The translations under genes and the position numbers were made by a program. The notes below the pieces were generated by a model. That model had not been told where the DNA came from and did not search any database. It worked only from the letters and a program-made list of their open reading frames with translations. From Macadamia tetraphylla (Eukaryota > Streptophyta > Magnoliopsida > Proteales > Proteaceae), in contig CM040971.1 in NCBI GenBank assembly GCA_022985045.1, forward strand, positions 16,374,625 through 16,438,624: DNA of 64,000 nt, read 5' to 3'. Below, in pieces: positions 1 through 10,362 of this stretch. The first letter of the stretch is position 1. The number at the start of each line of letters is the position of its first letter.

Positions 1-609
1 ATTTTTTAAATTTGGCTCCTCGAGAAATTAAAGTTAACTAAGCATTAAAAGAAGGCCCACTCAGAGCTCTTTGCTACTAGGATAAGAGGGAAGTTCCAGA
101 ATTCAACCTTATCATTGACTAGGAGGAATACTTGCAGGAAAGGGCTATGCAAGATATTGTATGGATATGCCTAAGGAGGCCACAAGAAGATTTTCTGATG
201 AAGACCTTTGGCTACAATTACGATAGGTTGATGGGATTGACTCACACATCCTTTTATTTGCCTACGTACATCGACCAACAATATGGGCTCGAGGTGATCA
301 ACCTAGAAGAGTTAGTGAAATTTCACCCACCTCAAGAGTTATCTCCCCACCTTGTTACTTGCCTATCCTGCCTATGGTAGGAAAATTGTTCCCCTTTTCA
401 TGTAATTCACTTGGTGATAGAATGAGAGAGTATTTAGATTTTTGTGTTATCCTGATTATTCTAATTATGACTTGAGTTGTGGAATTAATTATGCTTAAAC
501 ATTTCAAACAAAAAAAAAAAAGATTTGTTTTGTGCCAAAGATAGGTTTTTATTCATAAGATGCCAAAATAAAATGATGAACAAACAAGGGAGAGGGAAAA
601 AGAAAGAAA

Positions 610-610
610 A

Positions 611-636
<26 letters not shown>
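610..636. repeat. (AT)n microsatellite
   Basis: About 13 uninterrupted AT dinucleotides, preceded by a purine-rich GAAA stretch and followed by TGTGTG. It is a simple repeat with no coding content. Confidence 0.9.
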
Positions 637-642
<6 letters not shown>

Positions 643-1291
643 TTACATTTATAGCAACAACAAGAATAGGTCCCTATGAAGTAAAGTCATCATCTGAACC
701 ATACTCGGAATCACCCTTAAGTAATGCCAGGGAATTCACGGATGCTAGTCCAGTCTGCTCCAGCCTTTGTGTCATATCCTGAATCAATGCATCCTACTGG
801 GTAATTTCCTACAAGTAGGAGCTGACTTGGCTCTCCAAGGCGACAATCCTTCCATCCTACGAAGAGGATCAAGAAGAAGAATAATGAAAGAAGAAGGGCA
901 AAAAGAAAAAGAAAGAGGTAGAAAATACCTTGGCAATCATCACCTCACATAAGCCATGATGCATCCTCCTGATCTCAGAATAGACCTTCAGAGACACCTG
1001 AGAAAGAGATGTCAGCCAAAGGAGGTCGAAAGTCAATTGAAGAATGGTCAGATACTCAAATAGTCATAAGGAATGGCAGCCCAAAGGAAGCATCTACATT
1101 TGTTCTCCACTCCAAAAGATGAGGGAGGTTGGATCGGCCGCGTTGGGATAGCACCAAGCTGGGAAGCCATGGAAGGGGATGTTGGCTATTCTGAGAGACC
1201 CACCTACACTAGTAGAGGGTCCCACTTTCGAAGGATCAATAGTACTGATGCGCAGCTGAACAGTAGAAGGATCTACACATCGTGTTCTCCC

Positions 1292-1654
1292 CTAAAAGAA
1301 CACCAGCCAAGACCAAAACAAAAAGAAGTTGAAGCATAAAAGAAATACGCAAGAAAGGGCAACATAACATTGGACCATTAGGACCAAGAGGGGTGCATAC
1401 TGTCTCCTACTCCAGGAAGGCTCTATAGTCCCTATCCCGGTCGAGAAATGATTCATCCCATACTCATCAGCCAAACTCTCAATCTCGTCCGTAGAGATGA
1501 TCTCTGGGCAATGCATGGTAGGTGGAGGAAGACGAGGAGAGACGTGACTTGAGATCAGATCACTAGGGTATGACTCTTTCTCCCAGGTACCAGACATAGC
1601 CCCATATGTCTCGAAACAGGACCCAGTTCTTAGATAAGCATCTGGCCAAGACAA
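1292..1654 (-). CDS. Possible 3' exon of the PMD-like gene
   Basis: An open minus-strand frame of 120 codons lies downstream of the plant mobile domain region on the same strand. The first 80 or so residues look like ordinary protein (acidic, with TDEIESLADEYG). The last 35 are very hydrophobic and may be read-through past the true end of the exon. A pyrimidine-rich AG acceptor-like site lies just upstream (near 1673, reading TTTCTAG on the minus strand). A donor-like GAG|GTATGC lies near 2536, so an intron of roughly 860 bp would connect this piece to the domain and would contain the hAT-like element at 1737-2494. The join is inference. Confidence 0.3.
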   Translation of the reverse strand: MSWPDAYLRTGSCFETYGAMSGTWEKESYPSDLISSHVSPRLPPPTMHCPEIISTDEIESLADEYGMNHFSTGIGTIEPSWSRRQYAPLLVLMVQCYVALSCVFLLCFNFFLFWSWLVFF

Positions 1655-1736
1655 CTTTGTCAGAGTCTAGAAATATGTGAGACTGGAACGGCCTCCAAGG
1701 ACTTGCAAATCCAAGGAAAAGTAAGTAAAACACAGG

Positions 1737-2494
1737 CAAGGATTAAAGTATCGGTATCGATCGCTGTATCGGTCGGTCAAAATTAAGATACATATCGGAG
1801 GGTATCGTATCGTATCGGAGATACACTAAGATCGCTAAAGATACACACATAAATGGATAGGAAACATTTTTTTAAACATTTTTGCATAAAGAATTTGTTA
1901 AAAAAAACTATTGATAACATGTATTATGCATAAACACTAAATTGAGGGTATCATACTAAGAATTCAAGGTCTGTAGTTGTCCCATAAATGTAAAATCCTT
2001 GTTCCCAACCTTGATTTCCACTTTAACTAGAGAGAAATATGGCTGACCGCAACTTTGGAACAAAAACCCTTCAAAAAATCGTTTTTTCTGAAAAATTACT
2101 CATATTGGCCATTATATGACCGTAGCGCCGATACGTATCGATACTCACCGATACGTACCGATATATATATATATCGATACTCACCGATACGCGTGATATA
2201 TACCGATACGCATCGATCGATACATATCGATACTCACCGATACGCATCAATACATACCAAACGTACATTTTACCTCAATTTTATATTTTCATAGAGTCGT
2301 ATCGAGGCATGTCATATCGTATCGATGTGTATTAGTGGTGTATTGATGCATATCGGTATGTATTGTAGGATATATATCGATACGAAATGATTTAAAAATT
2401 CAATGTATCGATCGGTGTGTATCGTATCGGCCCACTAAATTTAAGATACGTATCGAAGGGTATCGTATCGGTATTGGAGATACTTAAAACCATG
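1737..2494. mobile_element. 758-bp non-autonomous hAT-like element made of CGATAC motifs
   Basis: The element is bounded by exact 8-bp direct repeats AACACAGG at 1729-1736 and 2495-2502. Its ends are imperfect inverted repeats: the left begins CAAGGATTAAAGTATC and the right, read on the other strand, begins CATGGTTTTAAGTATC. An 8-bp TSD with CA-starting terminal inverted repeats is typical of hAT transposons. The interior is crowded with TATCGATAC/CGATACGTATCG palindromic motifs, densest at 2125-2260. Two related direct repeats of about 80 bp lie near both ends (1749-1826 and 2404-2482). No transposase frame is present, so it would need an autonomous partner. Confidence 0.75.
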
Positions 2495-2520
2495 AACACA
2501 GGACAAAAAAGATATTAATG

Positions 2521-3321
2521 TCAAATGTGGCATACCTCAATAAGATCGTTCGGAAGAGAATGAGCAGTGGTCCCCGGAGGTTGGCTTCGGCCCCTGAGCA
2601 CCTGACTGGCTCCCCACCTAGTAGCTATAGAGAAGGAAAATGCCTGAGGATTCCTCAGTCTGGGAGCTGTAATCTTTAGGTGCTCAAAGCACCAAGGCTG
2701 TTTTAAAAGATCAAAGTAAGAAAGTGCAATCCATATGAATGAAAGGAAATAGGTACAAGAACGAAACTGGAGGATGTAGCCCACTCCCTTAAGACCTCGG
2801 TCCCCATATGACAATAGGTCTAGGGTCCACAAGAGGTATGCATAGATGGCCCCACCCCAATCCCAAAAATCTAACTTCTGAAGATCCCGGAAGAAGAACA
2901 TCAGGTGAATGTTCTACTCCCATATTGCCAGGGTTTACCCACAGGCCGGTTCTCCACCATCGTGCACTGATCTCCCCATGACAAATATGTGTTTGATCAG
3001 CCACAATGGTAAGACCTGTCGGTCTGTAAACTCCTTGGCTGTCGGAGTCTCGGTAAGGGTCAAGGGTCTACCCCCAAATGGAACGCCTGTCAAGGCGTAG
3101 AAGCATAGACGTGTGATGGTGATCTCGCCAACAAAAATATGAAATGAGTGAGTACTCGACCACCATCGCTTCATCAAGGCCCTTACCAGTGCCGAGTTGA
3201 ATTTTTGAGTCTCTATAAGGGCTAACCGGCACAGGCATGATAAATCAACCATCTCCTTCACTCTACGAGGAAGTATCCTGTACCATGACAGAATCATGTT
3301 CGGATGGCCATACAGGGCCAA
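2521..3321 (-). CDS. Plant mobile domain (PMD, MAIN-like) coding region
   Basis: The minus-strand frame 3321-2935 reads as the first half of a plant mobile domain: YGHPNMILSWYRILPRRVKE, then KRWWSSTHSFHIFVGEITIT, then GVPFGGRPLTLTE. These match the family pattern of a W-rich RW..THTFH..GE.TIT block followed by a G(L/V)P..GRP turn. The second half is in another frame at 2901-2521, with LDFWDWGGAIYAYLLWTLD and CFEHLKI. The switch near 2935-2880 is either a short intron or a frameshift; GTAAAC and CTTCAG sites are present but I could not make the phase fit. PMD proteins occur both as host genes (MAIN, MAIL1, silencing and meristem maintenance in Arabidopsis) and inside Ty3 and MULE transposons. 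Which one this is cannot be decided here. Both halves are open. Confidence 0.6.
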
Positions 3322-3416
3322 GGTAGGTGGCTTCCTCCCTTCATGCCAATGGAAATAAAGAATATATATATTAAAAAAAAAATGATCAAAATAACAAATG
3401 AAATGTAAAGACTTAC

Positions 3417-3619
3417 CCAGGAACCCTGTTTGGAGTTGCAGATGTGGTTCCGACTATTATGGAGAGTCTATTTGAAGTACCAATCGGCCAGGCCGTCATC
3501 CCTTTGGGAAGAACTACCACAACCCTCAGCTGAATTTCTCCACAACTATTTCTCTTTCTTTTTTCAGCTATATTTTCCAAAATCACAAAAAGCCCCAAGA
3601 AGTTTCCCAATTTGCACAA
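3417..3619 (-). CDS. Possible upstream exon of the PMD-like gene
   Basis: A minus-strand open frame of about 67 codons ends exactly at a consensus splice donor, CCTGG|GTAAGT (donor bases at 3411-3416). The PMD frame resumes less than 100 bp downstream on the same strand, where the translation becomes GRKPPTLALYGHPNM. This fits an 80-90 bp intron joining the two. The upstream residues (for example MTAWPIGTSNRLS) match nothing I recognise, and the true start codon is uncertain. Confidence 0.35.
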
Positions 3620-4021
3620 AAGCCCACAACGATGTTAAATTCTTCAATTAACTTCTTCCTTAAGAACTATGAAGATCTTCAAGAGAAAGATGAAGAACTT
3701 CAAGGAAAACCTGAAGAATTTTGGAAAAAAATTGAAAAATCTCGAGAAAAGGAAAAATGGTTTGGATCTTTGAGAAGATTCCAAAAACCCGAACTCATTC
3801 ACTCACAAATCGTTCCCCACTCAGAAAATTTAGAATGAGGAATAAACAAAGGAGGTGGGGACCATTTTATGGGTAAAAAATTCATTTTCCAAAAAAAAAA
3901 AAAATTAGATTCCAATCCCAAAGTGCAAATCAAAGATTCCACCAAATACCAAGTTCAAAATTATTTTTGTGGTAGTTGTAAGTTATGTCACATGAAAAAT
4001 AAAAATCAAAGAGAAGGTAAA
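3620..4021. other. Purine-rich stretch without a recognised gene
   Basis: This stretch is rich in GAAGA and poly(A). A 68-codon plus-strand open frame at 3632-3838 is simply a Glu/Lys-rich translation of the purine bias, so I do not treat it as a gene. Confidence 0.4.
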
Positions 4022-4022
4022 A

Positions 4023-4240
4023 ATTCATGTAGCAGTTGAAAATTCAAATTCACATGAAAATGGAAAGTAAAAATAAAAAAGAAGGTAAAACTCATATTCA
4101 TGTGGTAGGTGGAAACTTTATCACATGGAAGTGGAAGGTAAAAAATTAAAGGGAAAGCAAAATTAAAATTCATGTGGTAGGTGAAAATTATATCCAATGG
4201 AAAGAAGAAATTCAAAGTCAAAAGTAAAAAAGCAAGATCA
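4023..4240 (+). repeat. Three degenerate tandem copies of a 71-74 bp A-rich unit
   Basis: Three successive copies start with ATTCATGT(A/G)G near 4023, 4095 and 4168. Each continues with an AG(C/G)TGAAAATT-like block, a CACATGGAA block and an A/G-rich tail. The copies differ by many substitutions. Confidence 0.55.
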
Positions 4241-4351
4241 ATGGTAAAAGCAAGGTTCAAAACAAGATCCCAAATCAAAAGCAAGAAGAAAGATTCTAAA
4301 TCAAAGGACCAAGAATCAAGAAGTCAAGAAAAAAATCAAGAAAAGAAACAA

Positions 4352-4467
4352 TTTCATTGACCCGGTCCTAGGTGGCATAATTGCATTTGCCCGGCCCCAG
4401 GTGGCCCAATTTCATTAACCCAGCCCCAGGTGGCCTAATTGCATTTACCTGGCCCAGGTGGGCCAAT
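4352..4467 (+). repeat. Four tandem copies of a 29-bp unit
   Basis: Units begin at 4352, 4382, 4411 and 4440. Each has the form T(G/T)CATT followed by a CCCGGCCCCAGGTGGCC-like block and AAT. The spacing is 28-30 bp. The copies carry a few substitutions each. Confidence 0.8.
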
Positions 4468-4502
4468 CTCTTTGTATCGGCTCTGAGCAACCCGATCTCA
4501 TA

Positions 4503-4775
4503 GATCAAATTCCCTGACCGGCACATGCGAAGTCCAATTAAAGAAAATCCAAGAATCAAATGTTTTTGCCTATTATAAGATTAGAAGAGCACTGAATTCC
4601 TCTCTTGTAATCATAGGTCCCAGATAGTCCATATTGGTTAAAAAAACCCAACCTGGAGATCAAATTCCCTAAACTGGCACATGTAAAGCCCAGCTAAGGA
4701 AAAGTCAAAGTACTAACATCTTTTGCAGGATAGGAAGAGCAGCAAACTTCTTTCCTACAATCGGTAGCCCAGGTA
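4503..4775 (+). repeat. Tandem duplication of about 150 bp
   Basis: The segment starting GATCAAATTCCCTGACCGGC near 4503 is repeated from about 4659 as GATCAAATTCCCTAAACTGGC. Similarity continues through GGCACATG, AAGCCCA, AGGAAGAGCA and the final CCCAG.TA.GTCC. The copies are diverged, with several small gaps. Confidence 0.65.
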
Positions 4776-4927
4776 AGTCCTAAAACTCTAAAGTAGTTGA
4801 GAGATATTGTCTGTTGCATTATTCAACTCCATCATTAATGAGCAAAATGATGGTAGTACATGCTCCGGGTGACAAAATGTGGTCATTCTTTTTTTGCCGC
4901 TTTGACCGTTGGCACAGGCCTCGGCTA

Positions 4928-4940
4928 AAGTGGGGCATTC
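4928..4940 (+). other. Polypurine-tract-like site before an LTR
   Basis: AAGTGGGGCATT lies immediately before the LTR-like start at 4941. Purine tracts of this form prime plus-strand synthesis next to the 3' LTR of Ty3 elements. If real, the LTR that follows is a 3' LTR and the DNA to its left is the internal region of an element I cannot otherwise identify. Confidence 0.4.
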
Positions 4941-5063
4941 TATAGACACCCAATTTTGTCACCCTCCTCCGGCTATGATGAGATGCAGATATTGGACGTG
5001 ACTTCTGGCTTTCGATCAACAGAGATGATGATTGACTAAGAAAACCTGAAAACATCTCCTACG

Positions 5064-5490
5064 TAAAAACCCTGTGTGGGAAAGAAGAGGATCCAATTTT
5101 GACGTTTTATATTCGAAGGAATCCGATCAAGATGATCGTACATATGGATAGTACTCGGAAATATGATTCTAATGATATATGGCACGTCAAAATCGGACCG
5201 TCGGATCTCTTGTAATTTTCCTCATAAAATTACATTTTCCCATATGCATGCTGTACACACTGGCAAGCCTACTGGGAACCTAGAAAAATTCCCCACCTAC
5301 CCAAACACCCCAAATTCATTCCCTACTTGAAAACCCTAGAAACCCCCATACGAGAGAGAAGACGGTCCAATTTTGACTTCTTATATACGAAAGAATCTAG
5401 TCATCTATAGTACTCAAAAATACAATTCCAATGATATATGGCACGCCAAAATCGGACCGTCGGATCTCCCATAATCGTTACCAAAAAATT
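5064..5490 (+). repeat. Internal duplication in the LTR (about 265-bp period)
   Basis: The segment near 5064-5240 (AAAACCCTGTG..., ...GATCCAATTTTGACG..., ...AATGATATATGGCACG..., ...AAAATCGGACCGTCGGATC) recurs at about 5331-5490 in the same order and orientation. The conserved core AAAATCGGACCGTCGGATC is identical in both copies. Confidence 0.75.
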
Positions 5491-6029
5491 CCATATTCTC
5501 GCAACCCGCACGCATGCTTCGCTAGATGGCCTGGCCACTAGCATCCCCACGTATAGCCCTACACACGCCCTTGCCTACTATTGTATGTGCCCTGCCTACT
5601 ATTGCATGTGCCCCGCCATCGCTACATTCACCCTACCTTGTCGTTGCGTTCTCCGCGCCACATGCACCTCGCTTGCTGCTGCATGCACCTCGCATACGCA
5701 TGTGCCTCCTCTATTGTGTGCACCCCACCTCATCGCTATCGCACCCGCCAAGGGTTGCTCACTCTCCTGTCTGCTGGTCTGCGTGCCCTTTGTTGCACAC
5801 CTCACGCACGCACTTGCCAGCCCATGCACTATGCCTACCCAGCCTACGCACCATGCTTGCCTACCAGTGTATCCGTGCTGATCATGCCTCGAGGACTTCA
5901 ACCCAACCCTGTAGCCGTCAATGGCCAGGATTTGTGTTCCACTGGCCCGATGGGTGAAGCGATTTCCACTTCACCCACTTTCACGTATGCACTACTCCGC
6001 TAGCGTACCCTACGCCACGACCTCCTATT

Positions 6030-6128
6030 AGTCCAAAAACCTACTTTTAACCCATTGGTTAAAAATTCTCTCTCCTTCCATTAATCCAAAAACCCACTTT
6101 TTACCCATTGGTTAAAAATTCTCTCTCC
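6030..6128 (+). repeat. Tandem duplication of about 50 bp upstream of the LTR TATA box
   Basis: Two adjacent copies of TCCAAAAACC(T/C)ACTTTT followed by ACCCATTGGTTAAAAATTC and TCTCTCC. They lie 20-120 bp upstream of the TATA box at 6150, where enhancer-like duplications are common in LTRs. That role is inference. Confidence 0.8.
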
Positions 6129-6149
6129 TCCCTATTAGCCCAGAAATCC

Positions 6150-6159
6150 TATAAATACC
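6150..6159 (+). promoter_or_regulatory. TATA box of the LTR
   Basis: TATAAATACC followed by a C/T-rich leader. The position inside the LTR, just downstream of a short tandem duplication, fits a U3 promoter. Confidence 0.5.
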
Positions 6160-6249
6160 CCCTCTCCTTTAGATTTAAAGGACCAAGACCAAGAGATCAA
6201 ACCCACCCTTAGAGAGTGAAGCTCTGCCCCCTCTCCTCCTCCCCTCCCC

Positions 6250-6590
6250 CTTTGAGTTTCTTCGGGTCTTTGAAGCGATCTTCATCAAGATTTGAAATCT
6301 TGTTCGGATCTTCGAAGTGTTCTTCAGGACTTTGAAGATCTTCAATCCAAGTTTTTAGTCCAATCTATTTTTTACCAAAAATAGTATGTTCTTAGTCTCC
6401 CCCCTTTGAGTGTTCTTGATTTTTACCAGAAGTAGAAATCCCTCCCCCCTTGAGGTTCTTCAGTCTATGAAGAGATCTTTGTCAAGATCCAAAGTTTTGT
6501 TCAGATCTTCAAAGTGTTCTTTGGGGCTTTAGGGATCTTCAATCCATTTTTAGGTCAATCCATTTCTTTCCAAAAATGGCCATTCCTAGC
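6250..6590 (+). repeat. Duplicated leader segment in the LTR (about 200-bp period)
   Basis: GAGTTTCTTCGGGTCTTTGA at about 6253 and its copy at about 6451 (GAGGTTCTTCAGTCTATGA) run in parallel through ATCTTC, GTTC.GATCTTC.AAGTGTTCTT and CAATCCA to a final ACCAAAAAT/TCCAAAAAT near 6385 and 6572. A more degenerate series of GAAGC(C/T)CT.TC blocks continues to about 6850. Confidence 0.6.
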
Positions 6591-7566
6591 AAAAGCCCTG
6601 TCTGAGTGCCCCTAGAATCTTTCAAGAAATAGCTATTCCCAACGAAAGCTCTGCCAAAGTGCCACCTCAGCCTAGCCCACCCATAGCCTATCCCCAGTGG
6701 AAGCTCTGTCAGAGAGCCACCTCATCCCTAAGCTCGAAAACAGCCTTCCCTAGCTGAAGCCCTATCCAAATCCAAATCTATAAATAGCCATCCTTGGTCG
6801 AAGCTCTGTCCGAATCCATATCCGAAAATAGCCTTCCCTAGTAGAAGATCTATCTGAATATCATTATAGTCAACATCTCTCGAGAAAGAAGTTGGAGGTC
6901 AAGACCATCTTCCCCTCAGCCAGGAGAATCCGAAAGACAATCTTAGCCGGTACTAATCAGGGGCCCACCCCTCTAGACCCGAAATAGGGGTTAATTCAGG
7001 TACAGTTTCTTAACCAAATTGTCATCATGTAGACTTTATATTGAATATGTTTTTAGTGTATATAGTTGTTTAAATTGATTTAATGTGTATATATGTGATA
7101 ACTTTAGCCATACATGTGGAATAGGAATAATTATAGAAAATGTTCATTATTAAGTATCTAGTAGGAAGATCGGTTGAACCAGGTAGATTGGGTGTCTAAC
7201 ACCTTCCTAATTCTACAACCTAACACTTACCCTAAATCTCTAGACCAGCCAATTATCAGGCCCTTTTCTTAGGAATTGGCCCCACCCCTGGGTCCTAGGC
7301 CCATAATCCTAGGTGGCGACTCCAAACCCTTTTGTATGATCCCGATCCCTATATGGACCATCATCAAACTCCGTCTCAAACAAATAGGCCTCCATGTATC
7401 TCAGAGCTACGATACGGAGGTTCAGGGCCAGTAGGGTAAGCACACACGACACACCCCTCCCTCATGAAAGAGAAAGAGAGGAGAGAGAACAGAATCAATG
7501 CAAGCCTTTTCTCCCCCCATGGGGGAGGAAAGTATTACGCATCTTCTGGATGCTACCCTCACATAC

Positions 7567-10320
7567 GCCCAAGTGTTTCTCCTTAGGGTGCCTCAGTTTT
7601 GTTCGTAAAAAAGAAGGATGGGAGTTTGCGTATGTGCATTGATTACCGGGAATTGAACAAGTTTGCCATCAAAAATAAGTATCTGTTGCCACACATAGAT
7701 GACCTTTTTTATCAGTTGCAAGGTATTAAGGTATTCTTGAAGGTTGATCTCAGGTCTGGTTATTATCAGCTCAAGATAAAGAGTAGTGATATACCTAAGA
7801 CGGCCTTTAGAACCCAATACGGCCATTATGAATCCCTAGTGCTGTCTTTTGGGTTGACTAATGCGCCAGTAGCTTTTATGGATCTGATGAATGGAGTATT
7901 CTATGATGTTCTTGATAAGTGGGTCATCGTTTTCATCGATGACATCTTGATATACTCGATAACTGAAGAAGAGCATGCACAACACTTGCGAATGGTACTT
8001 CAAAGATTAAGAGAATAACAGTTATATGAAAAATTCAGCAAATGTGAATTTTGGTTAAAGCAAGTTGGATTCCTATGGCACATAGTGTCTGAGAATGGGA
8101 TCGAAGTTGACCTGGGAAAAGTAAAAGCAGTAGTAGAGAGGGAAGCTCCCAAGAATGCCATAGAGATCAGAAGGTTCTTGGGGTTAGAAGGCTACTATCA
8201 GCGGTTCATTGAGAATTTTTCCCGAATCACAACTCCAATGACAAATTTAACTAGAAATGGTGTGAAGTTTTAATGGTCTAAGGAGTGGGAAGATAGTTTC
8301 CGAGAGATGAAAAGCCGACTGGTGTCAGCCCCAGTGTTAACAATTCCTAAAGGCACTGGTGGTATGACAGTCTACACTGATGCCTCAAGGGTTGGGCTGG
8401 GTTGTGTTCTTATGCAACATGGTAAGGTAGTGGCATATGCATCTAGACATTTGAATGAGTATGAGAAGAACTATCCCACTCATGATCTAGAGTTGGTGGC
8501 AGTTATCTTTGCCTTAAAGATTTGGTGCCATTATTTGTATGGGGAAAAGTGTGAGATATTCAGTGATCACAAAAGTCTCAAGTACTTCTTCACCCAGAGG
8601 GATCTGAATATGAGACAGAGGAGATGGCTGGAACTCATAAAAGATTATAACTATGATATATAGTACCATCCAAGTAAGGCCAATGTGGTGGCAGATGCAT
8701 TGAGCCAGAAAGCTCAGACCGTATCACTTGCTTATTTGGCCACCAGTCCACAACTTAAGCAAGAAGCCATGTTAATAGATGAAATCATTTTGAATGAAGG
8801 ATTTACCTTAGAGCTTGATCAGTAGCCAGAAAATGTCAAGCAATTGACTATATCTTTGGTGGCCCTACAAGTACAACCATCCATCAGGTATGAAATAATC
8901 AAGAAACAACCCATGGATTCTGAGTTACAGAAAATTAGAGTTAAAATCCAAGAGTAGAGGATGGACGATCCTGACTTCACAATAGCCAGTGACGAAGCAC
9001 TAATGTTTAGTGGTAGGTTGTGTGTTCCCAATGACATGGGGATACAAGACAAGATAATTAAGGAAGCACATAGTTCTAAGTACACTCTTCAGCTCGAAAG
9101 CACCAAGATGTACAAAGATCTTAAGCAAATTTATTGGTGGCCAGGGATGAAGATTACAGTAGCCCTATATGTTGCACACTGTCTTACGTGTTAGAAGGTC
9201 AAGGCAGAGCGGCATTGACCATATGGCACTCTTCAGCCACTATCAGTACCGGAGTGGAAATGGGACATGATTACTATAAACTTTGTCACCGGGCTACCCA
9301 ATACACCCAAGGAATGGATGCAATTTGGGTGATAGTTGACAGACTTACTAAAACTGCCCACTTCATTCCAATCAAGTCTACCTACTCCATGGACAAGCTA
9401 GTACAACTTTACATGGAGAATATAGTTCGCTTACATGGAGTACCGGTAAGTATTGTGTCGGATCGAGACCTAAGGTACACATCTAAATTCTCGAAGAGCC
9501 TCCACCATGCCATGGGAACATAGGTGAACCTAAGCATTGTTTTCCATCCATAGACTGACAGGAAATCTGAACGGACCATACAAATTGTAAAAGATATGCT
9601 CAGAGCCTGTGCAACGGAAATGAGTGGCAGTTGGGAAGAAAACATACCTCTTATGGAGTTTGCTTATAATAATAGTTATCAAGCCACGATCGAAATGGAT
9701 CCCTATGAGGCATTATATGGCAGAAGGTGTAGAACTCCTTTATATTGGGATGATGGAGGAGAATAGTGAATGCTTGGGCCGAAAATGATACAGATGACTT
9801 GTGATAAGATTGATGTCATCCGTGAGAAAATCAAGGTGGCCTAATCCCGTCAAAAGAGCTATTGCGGACAACCGTAGGAAAGATGTTGAATTCAAGAGGG
9901 AGAAGGTATTCCTAAAAATCTCTCCTACCAAGGGCTTACACAGATTCCACAGGAATGGCAAGTTGAGTCCAAGATATGTTGGCCTGTTTGAGATCTTGAA
10001 ACGAGTTGGCTCAGTAGCATGTATGTTGGCCCTTCCGCCATCTTTCAGCAATGTACACAATGTATTCCATGTTTTGACGTTGAAGCGGTATGTACATGAT
10101 CCATCACATGTGCTAACTATAGAACCGGAGTACTTAGAGGTTGATATAACTTTTGAGGAGCAGCCTGCTGAAATCCTGGATCGGAAGATAAAGACTCTTC
10201 GCAACTAATCCGTTACTTTTGTAAAGGTGCGTTGAGCCAAGCATTCACTTGAGGAAGCATCCTGGGAGAAAGAAGATGACATCCAGGCCAAATATCCGCA
10301 TCTATTCGGACAACCAAGTA
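7567..10320 (+). pseudogene. Pol pseudogene of element A (RT, RNase H, integrase, chromodomain)
   Basis: One frame can be followed from 7599 to about 9230 with in-frame stops but almost no indels. RT has DLRSGYYQLK and the catalytic FIDDILIYS. RNase H has VYTDAS and FSDHKSLKYF, ending in the Tekay-like KANVVADALS. Integrase follows with YWWPGM, VDRLTKTAHF, VSDRDLRYTS and SERTIQ. There is a frame change near 9240-9290 and another near 9770. The chromodomain lies at about 10160-10310 (EILDRKIKTLRN, then HSLEEASWEKEDD). Most premature stops (8017, 8661, 8824, 8956, 9193, 9217, 9551) replace a codon that is Gln or Arg in B. The gene is dead. Confidence 0.85.
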
Positions 10321-10346
10321 ACTTCAATTTCGAGGATGAAATTTTT

Positions 10347-10362
10347 AAAGAGGGAGGGTAGA
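10347..10362 (+). other. Polypurine tract of element A
   Basis: AAAGAGGGAGGGTAGA abuts the TG of the 3' LTR at 10363. Confidence 0.75.

Larger units (their letters stand above)
1..1728. other. Unassigned left flank with a short coding-like remnant
   Basis: I recognise no complete gene here. A plus-strand open stretch at 132-380 (82 codons) keeps a protein-like composition and its frame extends upstream past one stop near 119, so it may be a scrap of a longer coding sequence, but I cannot assign a family. The rest is purine-rich, non-coding-looking DNA apart from the dinucleotide repeat at 610-636 and the minus-strand open frame at 1292-1654, both listed separately. Confidence 0.3.
4941..7440 (+). 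mobile_element. Long LTR of a Ty3-type element (solo or 3' LTR)
   Basis: The start TATAGACACCCAATTTTGTC resembles the TGTAGACACCC... beginning of a widespread group of plant Ty3 LTRs, with TG changed to TA. A promoter-like TATAAATACC lies at 6150-6159, followed by a long C/T-rich leader. Near the right end are GGGTGTCTAACACCTTCC (7190-7207) and AGGTGGCGACTCC (7311-7323), both usual near the end of such LTRs. The right boundary is uncertain because element A begins at about 7561. Several tandem duplications lie inside. Plus-strand Ala/Cys/Pro-rich open frames at 5438-6003 are composition artefacts. Confidence 0.5.

Noticed and set aside
2878..2939. Intron joining the two halves of the PMD region
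   Set aside because: GTAAAC and CTTCAG sites exist, but splicing them gives the wrong phase. Left open as intron or frameshift.
5438..6003. Three overlapping plus-strand frames and one minus frame of 100-147 codons
   Set aside because: All are Ala/Cys/His/Pro-rich, overlap each other, and follow the C-rich composition inside an LTR. No domain.
7311..7330. TGGCGACTCC as a primer-binding site of a 5' LTR
   Set aside because: A purine tract before 4941 suggests a 3' or solo LTR instead, and similar sequence often lies inside such LTRs. I could not decide and did not list it as a primer site.
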